64,000 bases of DNA, taken from the NCBI RefSeq assembly GCF_000471905.2, contig NW_006495906.1, positions 2,545,702 through 2,609,701 of the forward strand, read 5' to 3'. This document shows positions 1-10,802 of this stretch, in pieces. This DNA is from Amborella trichopoda. Lineage: Eukaryota; Streptophyta; Magnoliopsida; Amborellales; Amborellaceae. A program made the translations under genes and the position numbers. Numbering within the stretch: the first letter of the stretch is position 1; every line of letters begins with the position of its first letter. A model generated the notes under the pieces. That model was not told the DNA's origin. It saw only the letters and a list, made by a program, of their open reading frames with translations, and searched no databases.

Positions 1-396
1 TTGAATCGGTTAATACCCCCATTGGTATCGTTTTCACAAAAATTACATCTTATACAATTTTTATCGTTTAGTTTTGGGTTATAACTTTACTTCCAACCCG
101 GATCACTTTTTTTAGAAGAACCAAAAATAGATCTATTCAAATGACAAGGATTTTGTTCCTGTTTTTGTTTTACATAACTCATATATTGCTTAATCTCCTC
201 TCTGATAGCTTTAAGAACATTTTTACAAGAGGCAACATCCCCCTTAATACCGACAAGATGTTTCTTAAACCGGTTTATGCCCCTTTTTATATCTTTTTCA
301 CAATAATTACATCTAATGCAATTTATCATTTGGATTCAGATTATATCCATATTTCCACCCCGAATCTCCACTTCAACTAGATCCTGAAGAAGACAT
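1..396 (-). pseudogene. hAT-superfamily transposase N-terminus with two BED zinc fingers, broken
   Basis: Reading the minus strand from an ATG at 396, the protein opens with a Ser/Gly-rich start, then GWKYGYNLNPND, then a BED-type finger (CIRCNYC, then FKKHLVGIKG with a downstream CK). A second unit of the same kind follows (SDPGWK, SYNPKLND, CIRCNFC, GGINRF) and runs off the left edge. GWKY...CNFC...RFKxHL tandem BED modules are typical of the DNA-binding N-termini of plant hAT-like (DUF659/dimerisation-domain) transposases. Damage: an in-frame TGA in the Ser/Gly stretch, a two-base loss just before the first CIRC, and TAA between the fingers (SDPGWK-stop-SYNP). The first finger alone stays open for 80 codons (87-329). 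The rest of the transposase lies outside the window, so catalytic residues cannot be judged. Confidence 0.8.
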
Positions 397-900
397 CTCA
401 ACATAAAACAAGCAATCTAAAAAATAAAATTTTGCACTTACTTTGATTACTCGAACTCCAAACTCCCACCTCTTAAATGTTTTCTAGTGCTAAAATAATA
501 AAAAAACACCCTCTAATAGGATTAAAAAACTCCAAAACTAAATTTAATCTACCTAGGTGATGCTTAGATCCATTTTCCGTAACTTTGAGAAACATTTCGA
601 TCCAATGAAAATCACAAAATTAAGTTTTTTTTAGGTTTCTTTCTCTCTAAAATGGGTTCTTGTGGGTTTAGGTTTCAAATGAATCGAAAACCCGTCCTTA
701 AAAGCCTTTATATTTCAAAAAAACTCATTTCCACCCTTAAACGGGACGCAGGCACTGGGCCGGTGCCTAGAGCTAGGCGTTGGGCGCTGACTTAGGCGGG
801 TTCCGTGCCACCTAGGTGGCCACCGAGTGACTGCTGCCTAGGTTGGCCTTTTGGACCGCCTAGGTGCTAGGCGATCCGCTTTTTTGAACAATGGTGACCA
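397..900 (-). other. Presumed 5' non-coding end of the hAT element
   Basis: This AT-rich DNA upstream of the transposase start leads outward to a GC-rich block at 745-890. The likely outer terminus is near 895, where the minus strand reads CATTGTTCAAAAAAGCG. No open reading frame is present. The terminus is inferred from position and composition; without the other end the target duplication cannot be tested. Confidence 0.45.
745..890. repeat. CCTAGG/CTAGGCG subterminal repeat block
   Basis: Short motifs such as GCCTAG, CTAGGCG, CCTAGGTG and GCCTAGG recur in both orientations within about 145 bp. The block is GC-rich inside AT-rich surroundings. Clustered short subterminal repeats are the usual transposase-binding arrays of hAT elements. 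This block sits on the 5' side of the BED-finger pseudogene, which fits that role. Confidence 0.5.
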
Positions 901-1969
901 TCACAGTCAAAACTAGAATTTTTTTTTATGGTAATCAAACGTAGAATATTTTTGGAGAAAAGTTGCATGTTAGATAGAAGTCAACAATAAGAACTTGAAA
1001 AGGAAGAAGAAATGGTTATTTCAAGAAACTTGAAATTTTAGTGAAAACTTGGGGTCTTTATGACCCAGCCCAATCATGTCACTCTTGTTGCTACTTCAAG
1101 AGAGAAGCCATATATCTAGCAAGATAGAAACAGAAGAAACCAACTGATGTGTGATTTGAATTCAGTGAAACAACAAGATCAAAGTAGTGTAAGCAAAACA
1201 ATGATGAAAAAGCTCCATCAGTCTGACCGTCAAGGAAATAATAAAAAAAAACATGATGACCTACAAACCCCCGCTTTCACGTATATAAAAACTTTTATAT
1301 AATCGAGCCAATAAATTAATCACCTAACAAGTTATTTGAGGCCCAAGTATAGACAATGTTTCAAGTCCATAAGCTCCATAACACAACCCCTTCTTGTTTC
1401 CTTAGCAAACTGAGTTTCACAACTTCAGATATTGCTCACTTGCTCACTTTCAACATAAAAGCTGACCTTTGATAAATGAAACAAGATGCAATTGTCACAA
1501 CACCATGGAATAATATGGAAAGATGAACAGGACAAATAATACCAATTCCATGGTGAATAATATAAAAGATGACTTTAAAAGTTCAATTACATATGTTAGT
1601 CTCATGAGGACAAATACCTGCAAAGCCAACTGATGCATTTTGAAATATGTTTGATATCAGTTCAATGTACACTTACCATAGCAGCAGCTTCAGGCGTTCT
1701 TGTTCGCAAGATGTTAGTAACTTCAGCAATATGAACTTTGAACATATATAGATTTGAATATGCAAAATAAGATAGACATCCTCTAAGGTTGTTGAGAAAG
1801 AATACCCATGTACAAAGGAACTCTCAGAAAGCCAAAACTCTGTATACTCCACTGGGGAAAGGATTTACCTCAAAGAAAAAATCAGTAATGAGCTAACGGC
1901 TCAGGCCAGCAAAGCTTCCCCCTTCAATATCCTTTAAAGCACCAAATAGGCAAAGACGAGTTACTTTTT
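901..1969. other. 3' flank of the VQ gene, no clear gene
   Basis: No substantial ORF is present. On the minus strand (downstream of the VQ stop) there are splice-like signals: GAGGTAAAT near 1866, ATGGTAAGTG near 1676 and TTTGCAGGTA near 1619. These could mark an intron in the 3' UTR or remnants of another exon. I could not assign a protein, so only flanking or UTR status is supported. Confidence 0.35.
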
Positions 1970-2911
1970 TCATGGGTCTCTCCACTTTGGGCTGGGAAGT
2001 GAGAACCTCGCAGCTGGTGATAACGGGAACATAAAACCAGGAGAAGGAGGGAGGGGAAGGCCACCCCCAGGGATCCCAAACTGAGAAGTAGGGGAAAAGG
2101 GAATGAAGGAATTCATGGCATGTGGCGGTGGAAACTGTGAACCAGGTGACGGCAGCGGGAATGGGGAAAGGGGGGGCAAATACAAGCTTGGTGAAGGTAA
2201 CAAGAACTGAGACGTCGGAGATGGAAGTAGAGGAGGCAGACTACTCTGCCGTGGTGATGGTAAACGCTGCGGTAGCGGGGGCAGACCCGGTGACTGTGGT
2301 GGGGGAAACGTGCCCGGCTGCAACCCAGAGTCCACAATTGAGTATCGAAGGTACTGCATATAGGCAGTCATTGGCGACTCAGCCATATTTGCCCACGCTG
2401 AGTCATTTGGTGGGAAAGGCGGAGCGAGAAGTGGACCCAAAGGAGGTCGAGCTTGAGGATTATTATTGGGAAGGCCTAACAATGAGGAATTAGGGTTTTT
2501 GGCGGAGTTAGGAAATGAGGGGGGGGGAGTTTGGGTTTGGGGTTTGTTGGTAACGATGGGGGCCAAGGGAGGAGGGCGGATCTTCTGGAGGCGGAGGCTT
2601 GCGGGCTTGGGAGGGTGGATTGGTGGAGGAACTGAGAAGCGGTCCTGCGGGGCAGGCGAGCCCGTCAGCCGCTGCACCACGTTGCGGAAATCATTCTTAT
2701 TTATATTGTACACAGGGGGCTGTGCCGCCGCCTGTTGCGGTTTCGCGTTGTTCATATTGGCTGCCGCTGCTGCTGCCGCCTGTTGCTGCTGATGATGTAT
2801 GGAGCTCGGTTTTTTGGTGGGTTTGGATATCTTATGGGACTGTCTGTTGATGCCGAGGTGTTCGCCGTGACGATCCGGAGCCGTGGACGAAGACGAATGA
2901 GAGCCCTCCAT
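1970..2911 (-). CDS. VQ motif-containing protein, HAIKU1-like
   Basis: An intact single-exon ORF of 313 codons. I chose the ATG at 2911 (MEGSHSSSS) over the ATG 27 bases upstream because HAIKU1-type proteins start close to this Ser-rich segment before HLGIN. Residues 75-84 read FRNVVQRLTG, the FxxxVQxLTG core that binds WRKY transcription factors. Around it are a Gln/Ala run (41-51) and an IRPPPL patch (111-116). The motif SAWANMAESPMTAYMQYL (171-188) and a Pro/Ser-rich C-terminal half with many Ser-Pro sites follow. This order matches HAIKU1 (IKU1/VQ14), which in Arabidopsis acts with the WRKY protein MINI3 in endosperm growth and seed size. Most plant VQ genes lack introns, as here. The protein is probably nuclear. 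The Ser-Pro sites make MAP-kinase control plausible, but that is inference. It is the only convincing host gene in the window. Confidence 0.9.
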   Translation of the reverse strand: MEGSHSSSSTAPDRHGEHLGINRQSHKISKPTKKPSSIHHQQQQAAAAAAANMNNAKPQQAAAQPPVYNINKNDFRNVVQRLTGSPAPQDRFSVPPPIHPPKPASLRLQKIRPPPLAPIVTNKPQTQTPPPSFPNSAKNPNSSLLGLPNNNPQARPPLGPLLAPPFPPNDSAWANMAESPMTAYMQYLRYSIVDSGLQPGTFPPPQSPGLPPLPQRLPSPRQSSLPPLLPSPTSQFLLPSPSLYLPPLSPFPLPSPGSQFPPPHAMNSFIPFSPTSQFGIPGGGLPLPPSPGFMFPLSPAARFSLPSPKWRDP

Positions 2912-3600
2912 CCTTCTTTCTTGAACTCGGAATAACACAGAGTTACTTCTCCTATTTTAGATGCAGCAGCAATCAAATAAGTAGCAATAAACCCAAACCA
3001 GTTCCTTGAAAGAGATTAAGAAAGCTGCACTCTGCCATCGTGTTCCCCTCACTCGTTGCTCAAGTACCAGTCACTGTTCTCTGCTACTTAGGTAGTCGAT
3101 ACGCAGGAGAGATAATGAACACAGTTACACATCGAAGCAATTAAGACGATGGCCGTTTGAAACCCAAGATGATCCTCCACACACACACACTCTCTCTACT
3201 TTCTCTCTCTAGACCCAGGACATGAGCAGGAGTAACCGAACTGACTGCTTTAGCAACAACCAGCACTGACCGACCCGCTGCTCTTTAAAACCAGGCAATC
3301 ATTTAAAGAGACTTTGTGCCAATAAAAGCCCGGCCAAATTCCCCACCCCTTCACGACGCCGAAACACAGTGAATAGAAGAGTTGAGATTTTAGAGAGAGA
3401 AACGGTGTAGTCTTAGAGAGAGAAAAGGGGTTTGGTTACAGAACCTAGAGAGAGAAAGAGAGATGATATGGATTCTGGAGAGAAGGTCTAGTGTGGCTGG
3501 AGTTCAAAGACGAGCCAGCGAGGCACTGTCTGTTCTATAAAAAAGAAATGGAGATATGGTGTAGTTGCTTCTTTCAAAATTCTCCCTTTGACCGAATGCG
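2912..3600 (-). promoter_or_regulatory. 5' leader and promoter region of the VQ gene
   Basis: The sequence upstream of the VQ start carries CA/CT microsatellite at about 3180-3215 and clustered GAGAGA motifs at about 3390-3485. GA/CT-rich initiator-proximal DNA is common in plant 5' UTRs and can recruit GAGA-binding (BBR/BPC) proteins. I see no convincing TATA box on the minus strand, so the start site is not fixed. Confidence 0.4.
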
Positions 3601-4365
3601 GTCACTAATCAATTGACTACTAAGTGCTTGGAAGTTTCTAGCCAAAATTGGGACTAAATTTCAGTCCGGTACACAAGATAGATGAGAAGAAAGATTCAGA
3701 CACGTATATTAGGGCGGAGGTAGGTGGTAGGGCTAAAGGTCCCCACAAGAGATTTATCGCTGAGTACGTATATTTATTGTTTTTGGAGCTTTTTTTTTTT
3801 TTACTAGGAAAAAATTCGTTTTTTTTTTGTTTTTTTTTTTTTTTTGCACTTGGTTTCTATGAGGCCAGTCCATGCGGGCTTGGTAGTAAGTATTTTTTAA
3901 AATATAATTTGATCCATATTTTTAAAAAATATATAATCTTTAACATGGAAATCATCAATATAAAAAAAGAAAAAAAATTTGACAATAGGAAATGATAGTT
4001 ACATTGAGAAAATATTTGGACACTCAATTACACTTGTTTTTAGGTAGACCACCTATTTACATCCATCAGCCCGCATGAAACAATTTACCTTTTGTTCTAT
4101 ACACTTGTTAAGAGTTGTGCTTAGGATCTAGTAGTTTTCAGAACATACCTCTAGTAGTAGTTTCTGGAACATATCTTACTTCTTCTCTCTCAATTACTCC
4201 CATTAGTGATTTAAAAAACGGATTGATGATTTTGATCAGGCACTTTAAAAACATGTTCAGATCAATGAATCAGCCGTCCGAATTTTTTTCAATCTTAAAT
4301 TTTGATAACCACTTTAGAATTACTAACCGGTTATTTTCAAAAAGAATTTTAAAGGGGTGTAATTT
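3601..4365. other. AT-rich intergenic DNA
   Basis: Contains long T runs (about 3790-3845) and A-rich stretches. Neither strand has a plausible gene; short open frames here are translations of poly-T/poly-A. Confidence 0.5.
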
Positions 4366-4750
4366 GTATAAGGTTGCATTCTTAAATAATCAAATTAAGA
4401 CACACCTCCAAATTTTATTGTAAATATAAAAATTTTCAGTAAAAAATTATTAGGATGGCTCGGGAATCTATTTTCATTTCTAGATGTAAAATCTTTAACT
4501 CCAAAATAGTTCAAATCAAGTAGATCTATAAAAACTTGGAAATCTTGAAAATTAACGGTCTAGATAATTTGTTGCAAGATATACTATTTTGAGGCATCAA
4601 AATTTTTTTTCCTTTTCATATGCATACATCTCGATGTCTAGATGATCAATTTGAAGGTTTTCCAACATTTAAGCAACCTGATATGATAAATTTTTGAAGC
4701 CCACCTTAATGTTACATTTTAAGGTTGCAACATCTTATGAACTTCTTCCT
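4366..4750. mobile_element. TIR-bearing MITE-like element, copy 1
   Basis: A block of roughly 385 bp aligns in the same orientation with 11342-11720. Shared landmarks include ATCTATAAAAACTTG, AAATCTTGAAAATT and the CATCT[CT]GATGTC region. The ends are imperfect inverted repeats: the left carries ATAAGGTTGCATTCTTAAAT, the right, read on the other strand, ATAAGATGTTGCAACCTTAA. It has no ORF, which fits a short non-autonomous DNA transposon. The superfamily is not resolved because no clean target duplication is visible. Confidence 0.5.
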
Positions 4751-5841
4751 TTTAAAGTTTGAGTTTTCTCATAATTAAATCTAGCATTTTGAAAATTAGA
4801 TATTTATTCAATTTGGAGATATTATTTTTTCAAGTGCTTAAAGGATGTAATTAAAAAAATTTATTGAAATTAATTTATGTATTAAAGAGATTATTTCCCT
4901 AAAATGTAGGGTCTAAAACTATAGGTGGGTATGTAGACAGTAACTCTCCAGTGGAGTATATTTTAGCTAAAAAGAGCCTCCATGGTCAATTTATTTGGAC
5001 AAGTGGGCATTTATGGAGGAAACTGCGAACAATGCTTCATTAGGCCGCTACAGTTACATACGCTCGTTTAACCTTCACGTTTAATGTGGTCGAGATTATG
5101 CAAGGTTTTTGTGGTCCGCATGTGCTTGAAATGACACGTGCAATTCTAGAGTAGAAGACATTAACCCTTTGCCGATTTAGGAGTGGCCTTTTGGCTATCT
5201 TGATTAAAGGCTAGGTGGCACGAAAGCGCATATACTATGCTCCCATCAGGTGCACACTATATATATTTACTTTTTCAGGTAAAACACTAACTTGGGAGTC
5301 TTTTTTTTAATTTGAGGTTTTGGTATTCATCTAATCAACTTGGTAATTACTTTCAAATAAAAAAGAAATTGAATTTTGAGTTCATAAATACCTGGATTAT
5401 TCCCTCAAAAAATTGGCGATTATGGTACGGGACGATTTTTTTTTAAGCATATCGAGTGTGAGAGTTAAATTTTTTTTTTTTTTTTTCAGTCATTTGTCGA
5501 TTTCTAAATATCACGTTCCAAAAATTTGAGATAAAAAAGATATCCCTAGAATATGTGTTGCTCGAGGGAGTAAATGGATAGTATACCACCACAAGAGTAA
5601 GAATTTTTTTGGCTAATATTTAAGAGTTCCCTTCATATATTGTAAACTTCAAATGAAAGATTTTTCTTGTGTTTTTTTTAAAAAATTTTCTTAAGGAAAA
5701 AAGCACAAAAAAACGAAAGAAATAATTTTTTTTATGGAGGCTTTGTCCGATGGAGCGATTTCAATTTTATGTAATATTTCATGTAGACTTCTAAAAGTCA
5801 TTAATCTCAATAAAACCCTAGACTCCCAAGTTTTATTAAAG
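4751..5841. other. AT-rich intergenic DNA
   Basis: About 1.1 kb with no convincing gene, including T-runs at about 5468-5486 and around 5670. No structured feature was recognised. Confidence 0.45.
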
Positions 5842-5849
5842 GTTGCAAC

Positions 5850-6012
5850 CAGGGTTTGAAAACTCGGCGTGTCAAACTGGACTTGCCCGGTTCGACTCGA
5901 GAATCGACAGACCCCGTGCCAGTTCCACTACAATATCGGGAATCGCCCGTGTCTAGAGAGAACCGCGCGATTCCCAATAGTAAATCGCCGAGTCTCAACT
6001 GTGACGCGTCCA
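5850..6012 (+). repeat. Left subterminal repeat of the hAT element
   Basis: A GC-rich segment with CGACTCGAGAATCG, CGGGAATCGCCCG, GAACCGCGCGATTC and CGAGTCTCAAC, pairing in inverted orientation with 10803-11000. The flanks are strongly AT-rich. Confidence 0.6.
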
Positions 6013-6389
6013 AGAACATGGGCTGTACAATGTTCTTCACGATTTTCATGGTTTTTTGTCATTTTCTTATCATTTTTCATCTTTTTCAGCTTTATAATCG
6101 AATCTTGTAGGCTTTATTTTAAATTTTTCAGCCATTTCCGTAAATAAAAGGTAGTAGAAATCACCAATTTTGATCAAAAAAATTTGGATCTGTGAAGAAC
6201 CCTAAAAACGTTTTAGGTTTCCGCCATTTCTTTGATTTCAAGTAAAAGAGGGCATCATTTTTTATAAAATCTGAGGGTTATTGATCATAAGAGTGTTGTT
6301 CATAAGTTTTTGTTCATAATTTGTGAGTATTTTGGACGAATACATATCAAATTTGAATTTGAAGCCACGGGTGCACAAAAAACAGGTAA

Positions 6390-7160
6390 GAACTACGTTT
6401 TTTTTTTTTTTTCGGCCATTTTATCAAATTTACTCAATATTTTGTAAATAATATGTTAAATTTATAGGCTTTTGATTCGTTATAGTGTTGTTTATCATCA
6501 CATATATTTAATTTGATTTTATTTATTCAATTTGAGCTTGATTTTTGAGAAAAAAAGGCTGATGTCTGTGAAGAAAAAATGGACTGCGTTTTTTTTTTTT
6601 TTTCCGCCATTCTATCAATTTCACTCAATATTTTACAAATAACGTATTAAATTTATAGGGTATTGATTCGTTATAGTGTTGTTTATCATCACATGTATTC
6701 AATTTGATTTTATTTATTCGATTTGAGCTTGATTTTTGAGAAAAAAAGACTAATGTCTGTGAAGAAAAAATAGACAGCGGTTTTTTTTTTTTTTTCCGCC
6801 ATTCTATCAATTTTACTCAATATTTTGCAAATAATGTGTTAAATTTATAGAGTTTTGATTCGTTATAGTGTTGTTTATCATCACATGTATTCAATTTGAT
6901 CTGATTTATTCAATTTGAGCTTGTTTTTTTAGATTGAATGATTGATGTCAGTGAAGAACTGCATTTTTTTTTTCCCTTCAAATTCAATCTATTTTATTTA
7001 ATATTTTGATAATAATGTGTTAATATTATAGCGCTTTGATTCCTTATAGTATTATTTATCAAAACATGTATTCAATTTGATGTAATGTATTCGATTTGAG
7101 GCGGATTTTTGAGTTGGAATGACTGATGTTAGGTAGGTCTATGAAGAACTGCATTTTTTT
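6390..7160. repeat. Tandem repeat of about 190 bp, four copies
   Basis: Units begin at about 6396, 6590, 6780 and 6963. Each has a poly-T run, CCATTxTATCAA, TACTCAATATTTT, TTATAGTGTTGTTTATCA, an AATTTGAGCTTG segment and TGATGTCTGTGAAGAA. Units 2 and 3 are nearly identical and unit 4 is the most divergent. The array lies inside the hAT derivative, upstream of its coding tail, probably in former intron or leader DNA. Confidence 0.75.
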
Positions 7161-8049
7161 TTTTTTTTAGTTCATGACCAATTTTTTTGAAAAATAGTGA
7201 TTTTTCAAAAAATTGTGACCAGTTTTTAATTATCATGAGGAATTAGATAATATTTTTAATTTTTATTGTTAAATTTTTAGTTCAAAAAATTGCATGTTGA
7301 TAGACTATTTATGCATGTTATTATATTTTTAATGCAAAACTGTTTTTTTAATTTGTTGTTAATGCAAAAAACCCAAATACATGTTGTTAAATTGTATTAT
7401 ATTTTTAATGCAGTTTTGCATTAAAAATGTATTTTAAAATTTTTAAATTTTTAATGCAAAAAATACATGTTGTTAAACTGTATTATCATGAGGAATTAAA
7501 GTGAATATCATTGTAAAAAAATCATGACATGTATGATAATTATATTATCTTGTATTTTTTAATTTTATTATTAAATTTTTAATGCAAAAAATGTATGTTC
7601 TTGATAATTGAGTTGTAGCTATGTTTGGAGCTTGCATTTTTTATTATATTATCTTGCATATTTGTAATTGAGATGTACGACTATTTGTGACCATTTCAAT
7701 TGAGTTGGGATTGTGCCCACTATATCATTGTAAATTTTATTTGTGGCATTGTGAATGACTATATCATTGTAAATGTTTTTTTTGTCAAATATACTTGTAG
7801 TGGCATTATGGATGACTATATTATTGTAATTTTTTTCTTGATTCTAATTGTGATTTATACAGACTTTTTTTTATCTATAATGTTGCATAAATATTTTTTT
7901 TTCTCAGTAGGAACTAATTCATGTTTGTCGAAATGAAGATTTGTGACAAGTCCATATGTATTGGCATTGTGAATTTCTATACCATTGTAAATATATTTTT
8001 TATTGATACTATATCAATGTAAATTTTTTGTTCTATACTATTGATCTTC
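7161..8049. other. AT-rich interior of the hAT element
   Basis: No coding region. Between about 7738 and 8030 a phrase of the type GGCATTGTGAATGACTATA followed by TCATTGTAAAT recurs about four times at irregular spacing, a decayed short repeat. The end of this stretch may be the last intron before the coding tail. Confidence 0.4.
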
Positions 8050-8493
8050 CTTGAGGCTATCGGTAACAAAGATCTTGAAGAAGGTGATGAGCAGCATGAA
8101 AGAGGAAGCAGCCCGCCAACATATCCACAATTCGTCGGAGATGTCGATGATATTGCACCTAATGAGGGAGAGTGAGAAGGGGGTCTAAGGGAAAATGAGA
8201 GAGATGATTATTCTGAGGCAACCCAATTCCAGCCAAATTATTCACATATCGAGTCCCAACAACAAGAGGATAAGGATGAGCACGATAGTGTAGGTGAGCA
8301 TGAAGACAAGCTTCGGGATTTTGGATTAGGACCACAACAAAACACTAATACTCAGGGATTTGGGTATAGTCAGGTGCCCACTAATTTGGATGATTCGTTT
8401 TTAGAATGAGTCAATGAATTATCACGCGAATTCAATCAATGGCATCAACGTGACTAAGATGAAGAACGACGTCGTCTGTTATTTTATTTTTAG
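8050..8493 (+). pseudogene. Acidic C-terminal tail of a hAT-type transposase, decayed
   Basis: One frame reads through LEAIGNKDLEEGDEQ, a Pro/Glu/Asp/Gln-rich stretch, LRDFGLGPQQN, NLDDSFLE, ELSREFNQWHQRD and DEERRRLLFYF. It is interrupted by TGA at 8173, TGA at 8407 and TAA at 8455 before a final TAG at 8491. Single-base stops with no frameshift over 148 codons are the mark of a once-coding exon. Acidic Asp/Glu/Gln-rich tails follow the dimerisation domain in many plant hAT-like proteins, but I recognise no diagnostic catalytic motif, so the assignment rests mainly on the surrounding hAT ends. Confidence 0.5.
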
Positions 8494-8515
8494 ATCATAT
8501 GTTACGAATTGCATG

Positions 8516-9161
8516 CTTTATTGTAGTTCATGTATGATGATATACTTAATCCATGATAACTCTATGTTTATCATTTTGTGTGATGTAAATTAAATAGTAA
8601 ATAGTAGTTCATGTAGGGAAAGAACATATCAATATTCGCATATTCATGCAAAGAAATGAAAATTCTTAATGGAGTACCCTCATTTCTTATTGAATTCCTA
8701 AAAAACAACATTTATAATGAATTTTAATAATTTTTTCGAATTTTTTTTAAGGTTTAATCCGGCCGATTCCCGATCCGGATGGGTTTTTGAGATGCTTGTT
8801 CTGGGTCATCGATCCGCTTTTTAAACCACTAACGGATCGGTGACCGTGATCGGGCATCCCAAAAACAGATCCAGATCGGCGCATCGACGATCCGGATCGA
8901 GAATCGGGTCGAATCGCTCGGATTAAGCTTTAAAAAAAATCCAAAAAAGTTATTAAAATTCATTATAAATGTTGTTTTTTAAGAATCGAATAAAAAATGG
9001 GGGTACTACATTCTTAACTTTTATTGTTTTCATCAATTTATGAATATTGATATGTTCTTTCCCTGTATGAACTTATGTTGACCATTAAATTTACATCGTA
9101 CAAAAGAAATCATAGAATTATCATGGATTAAGTATATAATCATATATGGACTACAATAAAG
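8516..9161. repeat. Large palindrome (inverted duplication of a hAT end)
   Basis: The arms 8516 to about 8820 and about 8835 to 9161 are inverted copies. Matching landmarks include CTTTATTGTAG at 8516 and its complement at 9151-9161, GGGAAAGAACATATCAATATT, ACAACATTTATAATGAATTT and the GGATCGG-rich centre. The centre near 8828 is GC-rich with GATCCG motifs, like subterminal DNA of the hAT family seen at 40573. The structure could extrude as a long hairpin. The right arm ends about 75 bp before the assembly gap. Confidence 0.75.
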
Positions 9162-9236
9162 AGTTGATTAAATCGATGAAAAATTGGCCACTAAAATCTC
9201 GAATTGGCAAAAAACCCTAATTCGCTAAAAAAACCC

Positions 9237-9774
9237 NNNNNNNNNNNNNNNNNNNNNNNNNNNNNNNNNNNNNNNNNNNNNNNNNNNNNNNNNNNNNNNN
9301 NNNNNNNNNNNNNNNNNNNNNNNNNNNNNNNNNNNNNNNNNNNNNNNNNNNNNNNNNNNNNNNNNNNNNNNNNNNNNNNNNNNNNNNNNNNNNNNNNNNN
9401 NNNNNNNNNNNNNNNNNNNNNNNNNNNNNNNNNNNNNNNNNNNNNNNNNNNNNNNNNNNNNNNNNNNNNNNNNNNNNNNNNNNNNNNNNNNNNNNNNNNN
9501 NNNNNNNNNNNNNNNNNNNNNNNNNNNNNNNNNNNNNNNNNNNNNNNNNNNNNNNNNNNNNNNNNNNNNNNNNNNNNNNNNNNNNNNNNNNNNNNNNNNN
9601 NNNNNNNNNNNNNNNNNNNNNNNNNNNNNNNNNNNNNNNNNNNNNNNNNNNNNNNNNNNNNNNNNNNNNNNNNNNNNNNNNNNNNNNNNNNNNNNNNNNN
9701 NNNNNNNNNNNNNNNNNNNNNNNNNNNNNNNNNNNNNNNNNNNNNNNNNNNNNNNNNNNNNNNNNNNNNNNNNN
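9237..9774. other. Assembly gap (538 N)
   Basis: An unresolved run of N. The bases just before it are degenerate repeats of a GAATTGGCAAAAAACCCTAA-like phrase, so a collapsed tandem array may underlie the gap. Nothing can be annotated within it. Confidence 0.95.
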
Positions 9775-10802
9775 TAATAACAAATCTAGAATATTTTATA
9801 ATATCATCTAATTTAAAATGTATTATTAACAACTGTAAGAAAAATAGTACACTACATGATTTATAATACAAAAATTAATAAATAAAATAAAATATTTGGT
9901 TATCAATGTAGAAATTATTTTTTAATTTTTTAGGTTTCTAGAATAAATTAGTGGGAGAGATTGTTAGTAGAAAGAGAGAGATTTCAAATGGCCTCATTGT
10001 ATGTATTCTATCTTTAAATTAATATTACTAAATTTATGTTAAAGACCATCATGTTATAAAAATAAAAAATATAATTAGACCATTTATTCTTAGGTTGTAT
10101 TAAGAAATACCTTTTATTTTTTTTACAAAAAATACTTATTGAGTTATCTTTTATTTTTCTTTACAAGAAATATATGATACTTGTTGATCATCTTCTTTTT
10201 TTTTTTAAAAAAAAAGAAGAAGATGTTGTACTACATTTGGTTTTGCTTGTTGTATTACTTTTTATTTTTTTTACAAGAAAAATAAAAAAATGATGCTGCC
10301 AAAGTACATTTTATTTTTTTATGCCTTTTGTTTTATTTTTTTGCAAGAAATACTTGTTATAAATTCAAAAAATGTTGTATTATCTTTTTTATCTTACATT
10401 GAAAGCCTTTTATTTTTTATTTTTTATTTTTTTATTTTTTTACAACAGTATTTTCTACCTTTGTTTATTTTTTTGACAAAAAAAATAAACGAGGGCGCGT
10501 GCTAAGGTTCGAACTCTAGATATCCACTGAAAAATCGAAGTTATCAACCAACATCACCACGTCGCCTAATGTGATTTTATTAGCTTCTATAATAATATAT
10601 ATTTAATCGTCTTGCTTTAATGATTTTTTGTGGGAATTATCCCACATCGAAGGATGCACGTCCTTTTGTTCTCTATAAATTCCTGTGTAATAGATATTGT
10701 ACTGCGCGTGTAGAAAAACGAGGGGCAGACATGTGAGGTGAGTTATCCTGTGAGACGGCCACGTGTAAACCCAAAAAATTACTAGAATGCTCAAGTTTTT
10801 TT
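9775..10802. other. AT-rich interior of the hAT element
   Basis: No gene. There are T-rich runs at about 10110-10470 and a small hairpin-like palindrome at about 10190-10224 (CATCTTCTTTTTTTTTTT against its complement). Short open frames are low-complexity Phe/Tyr/Leu translations. Confidence 0.45.

Noticed and set aside
2122..2850. Open frames on the plus strand opposite the VQ gene
   Set aside because: They are shadows of the Pro/Ser-rich VQ coding strand and match no protein.
9204..9236. Telomere-like AACCCTAA at the gap edge
   Set aside because: Only a single occurrence in a degenerate phrase; no tandem (CCCTAAA)n.
9191..9871. Open frames of 188-226 codons across 9237-9774
   Set aside because: They consist almost entirely of N.
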